DNA from: Alphaproteobacteria bacterium
Lineage (GTDB): Bacteria; Pseudomonadota; Alphaproteobacteria; UBA828
Direction: 5' to 3'
Length of the DNA stretch: 9,411 nucleotides
Assembly (NCBI GenBank): GCA_030604165.1
Contig: JAUVWK010000086.1
Coordinates: forward strand, 1-9,411
Position numbers and translations under genes: made by a program. The notes below the pieces were generated by a model. The model made no database searches, had not been told where the DNA came from, and saw only the letters and a program-made list of their open reading frames with translations. Below are positions 6,091 through 9,411 of this stretch, piece by piece; the stretch's first letter is position 1; each line of letters begins with the position of its first letter.

Positions 6091-6642
6091 ATGGCACGAG
6101 GCAACGTTCGGGACCGCTTTGGACGCGAAGAGCAGGAGCTTTCCGACAAGCTTGTCAGCATCAACCGCGTCGCCAAGGTCGTCAAAGGCGGCCGGCGCTT
6201 CGGCTTTTCGGCCTTGGTGGTGGTCGGCGACCGCCGTGGCCGGGTCGGACATGGCTCTGGCAAAGCGCGCGAAGTTCCCGAGGCCATCCGCAAGGCCACG
6301 GAACAGGCCAAGCGCACCATGATCCGGGTGCCGCTTCGCGAGGGGCGCACCCTGCATCATGACGTGGACGGCCGCTTCGGCGCCGGCCGGGTGATTTTGC
6401 GCGCCGCGCCGGCAGGCACCGGGATCATCGCGGGCGGTCCGATGCGCGCCGTCTTCGAAATGCTCGGCGTCAAGGACGTGGTCGCCAAATCGATGGGCAC
6501 CTCAAACCCGCAGAACATGGTGAAGGCCACGTTCGCCGGGCTTGGACAGTGCATGACACCGCGTGCGGTCGCGGCCAAGCGCGGCAAGAAGGTGAGCGAA
6601 ATATTCGGCCGACCGGACGCGACGGCCGAGGCAGAGGAGTAA
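6091..6642 (+). CDS. rpsE: 30S ribosomal protein S5
   Basis: S5 is at the mRNA entry side of the small subunit and affects decoding accuracy. The 183-residue product has the N-terminal double-stranded-RNA-binding-like domain, including SINRVAKVVKGGRRFGFSA (residues 23-41), the loop where spectinomycin-resistance changes arise in other species; it looks wild type here. The middle reads GHGSGKAREVPEAIRKA (53-69). The C-terminal domain has HHDVDGRFGAGRVILRAAPA (89-108), GTGIIAGGPMRAVFE and NMVKATFAGL (142-151). The last residues, DATAEAEE, are an acidic tail. AAAGG (6079-6083), right after the rplR stop, is 7 bases before the ATG. Confidence 0.98.
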   Translation: MARGNVRDRFGREEQELSDKLVSINRVAKVVKGGRRFGFSALVVVGDRRGRVGHGSGKAREVPEAIRKATEQAKRTMIRVPLREGRTLHHDVDGRFGAGRVILRAAPAGTGIIAGGPMRAVFEMLGVKDVVAKSMGTSNPQNMVKATFAGLGQCMTPRAVAAKRGKKVSEIFGRPDATAEAEE

Positions 6643-6646
6643 GACG

Positions 6647-6859
6647 ATGGCCGAAGCGGCGGGCGCCAAGCTCCGGGTCACGCAGATCGGCAGCCCCATC
6701 GGTCGGCGCAAGGACCAGCGCGGCACGCTAATTGGGTTGGGGCTCAACAAGATGAACCGCAGCCGCCTGCTGGAGGATACGCCTTCGGTGCGCGGCATGA
6801 TCAACAAGGTGCGACATCTGGTCCGGGTTGAGCCCGCGGCCGGCGGAACCGGGACATGA
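6647..6859 (+). CDS. rpmD: 50S ribosomal protein L30
   Basis: L30 is a small large-subunit protein that binds 23S and contacts 5S rRNA regions. The 70-residue product has the core LRVTQIGSPIGRRKDQRGTL (residues 9-28), GLGLNKMNRSRLLEDTPSVRGMI (30-52, conserved helix and strand) and VRHLVRVE (55-62). It is about ten residues longer than the E. coli protein, with short extra tails at both ends (MAEAAGAK and PAAGGTGT), as is common in alphaproteobacteria. GAGGAG (6634-6639), overlapping the end of rpsE, is well placed for the ATG at 6647. The stop overlaps the rplO start as ATGA. Confidence 0.97.
   Translation: MAEAAGAKLRVTQIGSPIGRRKDQRGTLIGLGLNKMNRSRLLEDTPSVRGMINKVRHLVRVEPAAGGTGT
6856..6859 (+). 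promoter_or_regulatory. ATGA stop/start overlap, rpmD-rplO
   Basis: The ATG of rplO (6856-6858) and the TGA of rpmD (6857-6859) form the classical ATGA coupling motif. The preceding bases GCGGAACCGGGAC hold no strong ribosome-binding site, so rplO probably depends on rpmD translation. Confidence 0.8.
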
Positions 6860-7413
6860 AACTCAATGAATTGACGGACTGCGCCGGCGCGCGCAAGGTC
6901 GGCAAGCGGCTCGGGCGAGGCATCGGCTCCGGCAAGGGCAAGACATCGGGGCGCGGCCACAAGGGGCAAAAATCACGCTCCGGCGTAAGCCTCAAGGGCT
7001 TCGAAGGCGGCCAGATGCCGCTCTACCGTCGCCTGCCCAAACGCGGCTTCCATAATCGCTTTCGCAAGGCATACAGCGCGTTGAACCTGGACCGGCTACA
7101 AGGCGCGGTCGATGCCGGCAAATTGGACGCGGCCAAACCGATCACCGAAACGGCGCTGCGCGAGGCCGGGCTGGTGACGAAGCGAAACATGGGGGTGCGT
7201 TTGCTGTCGCGGGGTGAGTTGACCAGCGCGCTGACCATCGAAGTTTCGGGCGGCGCCTCGAAGGCGGCCTTGAGCGCGGTCGAAAAAGCGGGCGGCAAGG
7301 TCGTCGTCGCGGCGCCCCGGAAAGCCGCCAAGGAGCCCCGTGAAAAATCGCGCAAGAAATCGGCTAAGACTGAGAAACCAACGCCGGATCAACCGAATAG
7401 CACGGCTTCCTGA
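6856..7413 (+). CDS. rplO: 50S ribosomal protein L15, with Lys/Pro-rich C-terminal tail
   Basis: L15 is a late-assembly protein binding 23S rRNA in the large-subunit core. The 185-residue product begins MKLNELTDCAGARK and has the glycine-rich, basic extended segment RLGRGIGSGKGKTSGRGHKG (residues 18-37). FEGGQMPLYRRLPKRGF (49-65) and the globular part with GVRLLSRGEL (113-122) and SKAALSAVEKAGGKV (135-149) complete the family pattern. From about residue 153 a low-complexity tail follows (APRKAAKEPREKSRKK, then SAKTEKPTPDQPNSTAS). E. coli L15 has 144 residues, so this one is about 40 longer, mostly from the tail. The start overlaps the rpmD stop by 4 bases (ATGA), suggesting termination-reinitiation; secY follows after 13 bases. 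Confidence 0.97.
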   Translation: MKLNELTDCAGARKVGKRLGRGIGSGKGKTSGRGHKGQKSRSGVSLKGFEGGQMPLYRRLPKRGFHNRFRKAYSALNLDRLQGAVDAGKLDAAKPITETALREAGLVTKRNMGVRLLSRGELTSALTIEVSGGASKAALSAVEKAGGKVVVAAPRKAAKEPREKSRKKSAKTEKPTPDQPNSTAS

Positions 7414-7426
7414 GACCGCCTAAGGC

Positions 7427-8770
7427 ATGACGTCAGCGGCCGAGCAACTCGCGGCGAACCTCAATTTCGGAGCGCTCGCCAAGGCAAAGGAACTCCAGAA
7501 GCGCCTGTGGTTCACGCTGGCCGCGTTGATCGTCTATCGGCTCGGCACCTATATTCCGATTTCCGGCATCGACGCGGCCGTCATCAAGGACATTTTCGAG
7601 TCGCAAGCGACCGGCATCCTCGGCATGTTCAACATGTTCGCCGGCGGGGCGCTGGGCCGGATGACGATCTTCGCCCTCAACATCATGCCGTACATCTCTT
7701 CGGCGATCATCATCCAGCTGATGATCACGGTGTCGCCGCACTTGGCGCAGCTCAAGAAAGAGGGCGAGGCCGGCCGCAAGAAGATCAATCAATATACGCG
7801 CTACGGCACGGTAATCTTGGCCGCGCTGCAGGGCTACGGCATCGCCGTCGGCCTCGAAGGCTTCACGAGTAGCGTCGGCAGCGCCGTTATCGAGCCCGGC
7901 ATGTTCTTCCGCCTCACCACGGTGGTGACGCTGACGGGCGGGACCATCTTCCTGATGTGGCTCGGCGAGCAGATCACCGCGCGCGGCGTCGGCAACGGCA
8001 TCTCGCTGATCATCTTCGCGGGCATCGTGGCGGAACTGCCGCGCGCCCTGGTCAACACCCTCGAACTCGGGCGAACCGGCGTGCTGTCGGCCCCGATCAT
8101 GGTCCTCTTCCTGGTGCTGGCGATCGCCGTGGTCGCCTTTATCGTGTTTATCGAACGCGCCCAGCGCAGAATCATCGTGCAGTATCCCAAGCGCCAAGTG
8201 GGGCGGCGGATGTTCGGGGGCGAAAGTACGCACCTGCCGCTCAAGATCAACACGGCCGGCGTCATCCCGCCGATTTTCGCCAGTTCCATCCTGCTGCTGC
8301 CGATCACCGCGCTAAGCATGAACGCGGGCCAAGGGCCGGAGTGGCTAACCACGGTAACGAGTTATTTGGGGCGCGGCCAACCGGCCTACATGCTGCTCTA
8401 CGCCGCCGCGATCATCTTCTTTACCTTTTTCTACACTTCGGTGGTCTTCAACCCGGCGGATACGGCGGACAATTTGAAGAAGAATGGCGGTTTCGTACCT
8501 GGAATCCGTCCCGGCAAGAATACCGCCACCTACCTCGATTACGTGCTGACGCGGCTGACCGTGGTCGGCGCCATGTATCTAACGGCGGTTAGTATCCTGC
8601 CTGAATTGCTGATCTCGCGGTACGCGGTGCCGTTCTATTTCGGCGGCACGAGCCTGCTCATCGTGGTCACCGTCACCATGGATACGGTGGGACAAATTCA
8701 GTCTCACCTGTTGGCGCACCAATATGAGGGTCTGATCAAGAAGGCCAAGTTGCGGGGTAGCCGCCGGTGA
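7427..8770 (+). CDS. secY: Preprotein translocase subunit SecY
   Basis: SecY forms the protein-conducting channel in the inner membrane, with SecE and SecG, for SecA-driven export and ribosome-coupled membrane insertion. The 447-residue product has ten likely membrane segments, at about residues 27-44, 78-101, 125-143, 161-179, 187-204, 222-243, 276-295, 320-341, 372-392 and 403-419. Landmarks are MTIFALNIMPYISSAII (79-95), LKKEGEAGRKKINQYTRY (109-126), the cytoplasmic loop ERAQRRIIVQYPKRQ (243-257) and GGFVPGIRPGKNTATYLDYV (354-373). The start is fixed by an in-frame TAA at 7421-7423 and by the alphaproteobacterial N-terminus AAEQLAANLNFGA. AAGG (7422-7425) is only one base from the ATG, too close to work well. 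Residues 43-48 read IPISGI, where Pro-x-Pro-Gly is usual. Confidence 0.98.
   Translation: MTSAAEQLAANLNFGALAKAKELQKRLWFTLAALIVYRLGTYIPISGIDAAVIKDIFESQATGILGMFNMFAGGALGRMTIFALNIMPYISSAIIIQLMITVSPHLAQLKKEGEAGRKKINQYTRYGTVILAALQGYGIAVGLEGFTSSVGSAVIEPGMFFRLTTVVTLTGGTIFLMWLGEQITARGVGNGISLIIFAGIVAELPRALVNTLELGRTGVLSAPIMVLFLVLAIAVVAFIVFIERAQRRIIVQYPKRQVGRRMFGGESTHLPLKINTAGVIPPIFASSILLLPITALSMNAGQGPEWLTTVTSYLGRGQPAYMLLYAAAIIFFTFFYTSVVFNPADTADNLKKNGGFVPGIRPGKNTATYLDYVLTRLTVVGAMYLTAVSILPELLISRYAVPFYFGGTSLLIVVTVTMDTVGQIQSHLLAHQYEGLIKKAKLRGSRR
8767..8770 (+). promoter_or_regulatory. GTGA stop/start overlap, secY-adk
   Basis: The GTG start of adk (8767-8769) overlaps the TGA stop of secY (8768-8770). The upstream GGGG (8754-8757) is a weak ribosome-binding site at best, which points to re-initiation after SecY synthesis. 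Confidence 0.75.
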
Positions 8771-9411
8771 TTTTGCTTCTCCTTGGGCCGCCAGGCGCGG
8801 GCAAGGGCACCCAAGCCGAGAACCTCGTGCGTCGTTTCGGTCTACTGCAACTATCGACAGGCGACATGCTGCGGACGGCCGTGGCGGCGGGCAGCGCGCT
8901 CGGACTGAAGGCGAAGGACATCATGGAGGCGGGAGACCTGGTTTCTGATGACGTGATGATCGCGTTGATCGCCGAACGCATCGGCGAACCCGATTGCGCC
9001 AAGGGCTTTATCCTGGACGGCTTTCCGCGCACCACGGCGCAGGCCGAGGCACTGGACGAGATGTTGGCCAAGCGAGACCTGCATATCCACCGGGTGATCG
9101 AGATCCGGGTCGATGACGAAGCCCTGATCGAGCGCGTCACGGGCCGCTTTACCTGCGCCCAATGCGGCGCCGGTTACCATGACCGCTTCAAGACGCCCAA
9201 GACAGCCGGAGTTTGCGACAATTGCGGCGGCACCGAGTTCAGCCGCCGCAAGGACGACAATCGCGAAACGGTTGCGGCTCGGCTCAAAGCCTATCATGCG
9301 CAGACCGCGCCGATCATCCCGTTTTACGCCGCGCAGGACCGGCTCCTGACGGTCGATGGCATGGCCGACATAGCGACCGTTGGAGAGGCCACCGTGCGCG
9401 GTCTCGAGCAG
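8767..9411 (+). CDS. adk: Adenylate kinase, zinc-LID type (3'-truncated by window edge)
   Basis: This cytoplasmic enzyme interconverts ATP plus AMP with two ADP. The 215 visible codons run with no stop to the window end, so only the last few residues are likely missing. The P-loop is GPPGAGKGT (residues 7-15), followed by the AMP-binding LSTGDMLR and the signature GFILDGFPRT (80-89). The LID has four cysteines, C130-x2-C133 and C150-x2-C153, a zinc-binding set replacing the His/Ser/Asp/Thr network of E. coli Adk. RRKDDNRETVAARLKAY carries the conserved DD and Arg residues. The start is GTG at 8767, which overlaps the secY TGA as GTGA; an in-frame TAG at 8758-8760 rules out an earlier start. 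It was missing from simple complete-ORF reading because it is open at the end. Confidence 0.97.
   Translation, partial: MILLLLGPPGAGKGTQAENLVRRFGLLQLSTGDMLRTAVAAGSALGLKAKDIMEAGDLVSDDVMIALIAERIGEPDCAKGFILDGFPRTTAQAEALDEMLAKRDLHIHRVIEIRVDDEALIERVTGRFTCAQCGAGYHDRFKTPKTAGVCDNCGGTEFSRRKDDNRETVAARLKAYHAQTAPIIPFYAAQDRLLTVDGMADIATVGEATVRGLEQ

Noticed and set aside
6871..6900. TTGACG near the start of rplO as a promoter -35 element
   Set aside because: No -10-like sequence lies 16-18 bases downstream, only GC-rich coding sequence.
7433..8233. 266-codon open frame on the minus strand inside secY
   Set aside because: Its composition is His/Asp/Arg-rich, as expected from reading SecY codons backwards, and there is no motif; it is a shadow of secY.
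1..9411. A hidden novel system, mobile element or CRISPR
   Set aside because: Every stretch longer than 32 bases is explained by a conserved gene in the standard order; no repeats, inverted ends, tRNA or foreign-looking segment were seen.

Overview
The window is a ribosomal-protein gene cluster: the distal part of the S10 operon running straight into the spc operon. It holds 19 genes, all on the + strand, and is coding almost from end to end. The order is rplB (5' end cut off by the window), rpsS, rplV, rpsC, rplP, rpmC, rpsQ, then rplN, rplX, rplE, rpsN, rpsH, rplF, rplR, rpsE, rpmD, rplO, secY and adk (3' end cut off). Only about 200 bases lie between genes, no gap is longer than 32 bases, and four gene pairs overlap.

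The source looks like a GC-rich bacterium, most likely an alphaproteobacterium. The secY-adk junction has no map or rpmJ between the two genes, which is usual in that class. SecY has the N-terminal AAEQLAANLNFGA sequence I associate with alphaproteobacteria. S14 is the long zinc-free form, and L5, L6, L18, S5 and L15 read like alphaproteobacterial versions. No sequence search was possible, so the genus is not assigned.

Layout: 1-3085 carries the S10-operon genes for L2, S19, L22, S3, L16, L29 and S17. Positions 3118-7413 carry the spc-operon ribosomal genes for L14, L24, L5, S14, S8, L6, L18, S5, L30 and L15. Positions 7427-8770 encode SecY, the membrane channel of the Sec translocon. Adenylate kinase runs from 8767 past the end of the window. 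Nothing between rpsQ and rplN looks like a terminator or promoter, so the two classical operons are probably co-transcribed. Very short gaps and stop/start overlaps suggest extensive translational coupling. Together the genes build both ribosomal subunits (peptidyl-transferase support, 5S RNA binding, exit tunnel, mRNA entry), the channel for exported nascent chains, and a nucleotide-balancing enzyme.

I found no RNA gene, mobile element, repeat array, CRISPR or foreign insertion, and no sign of a new biological system. The points worth a second look are small: basic tails on L24 and L15, a changed N-terminus in L6, a Ser in SecY's usual Pro-x-Pro-Gly site, and weak ribosome-binding sites at some coupled starts.
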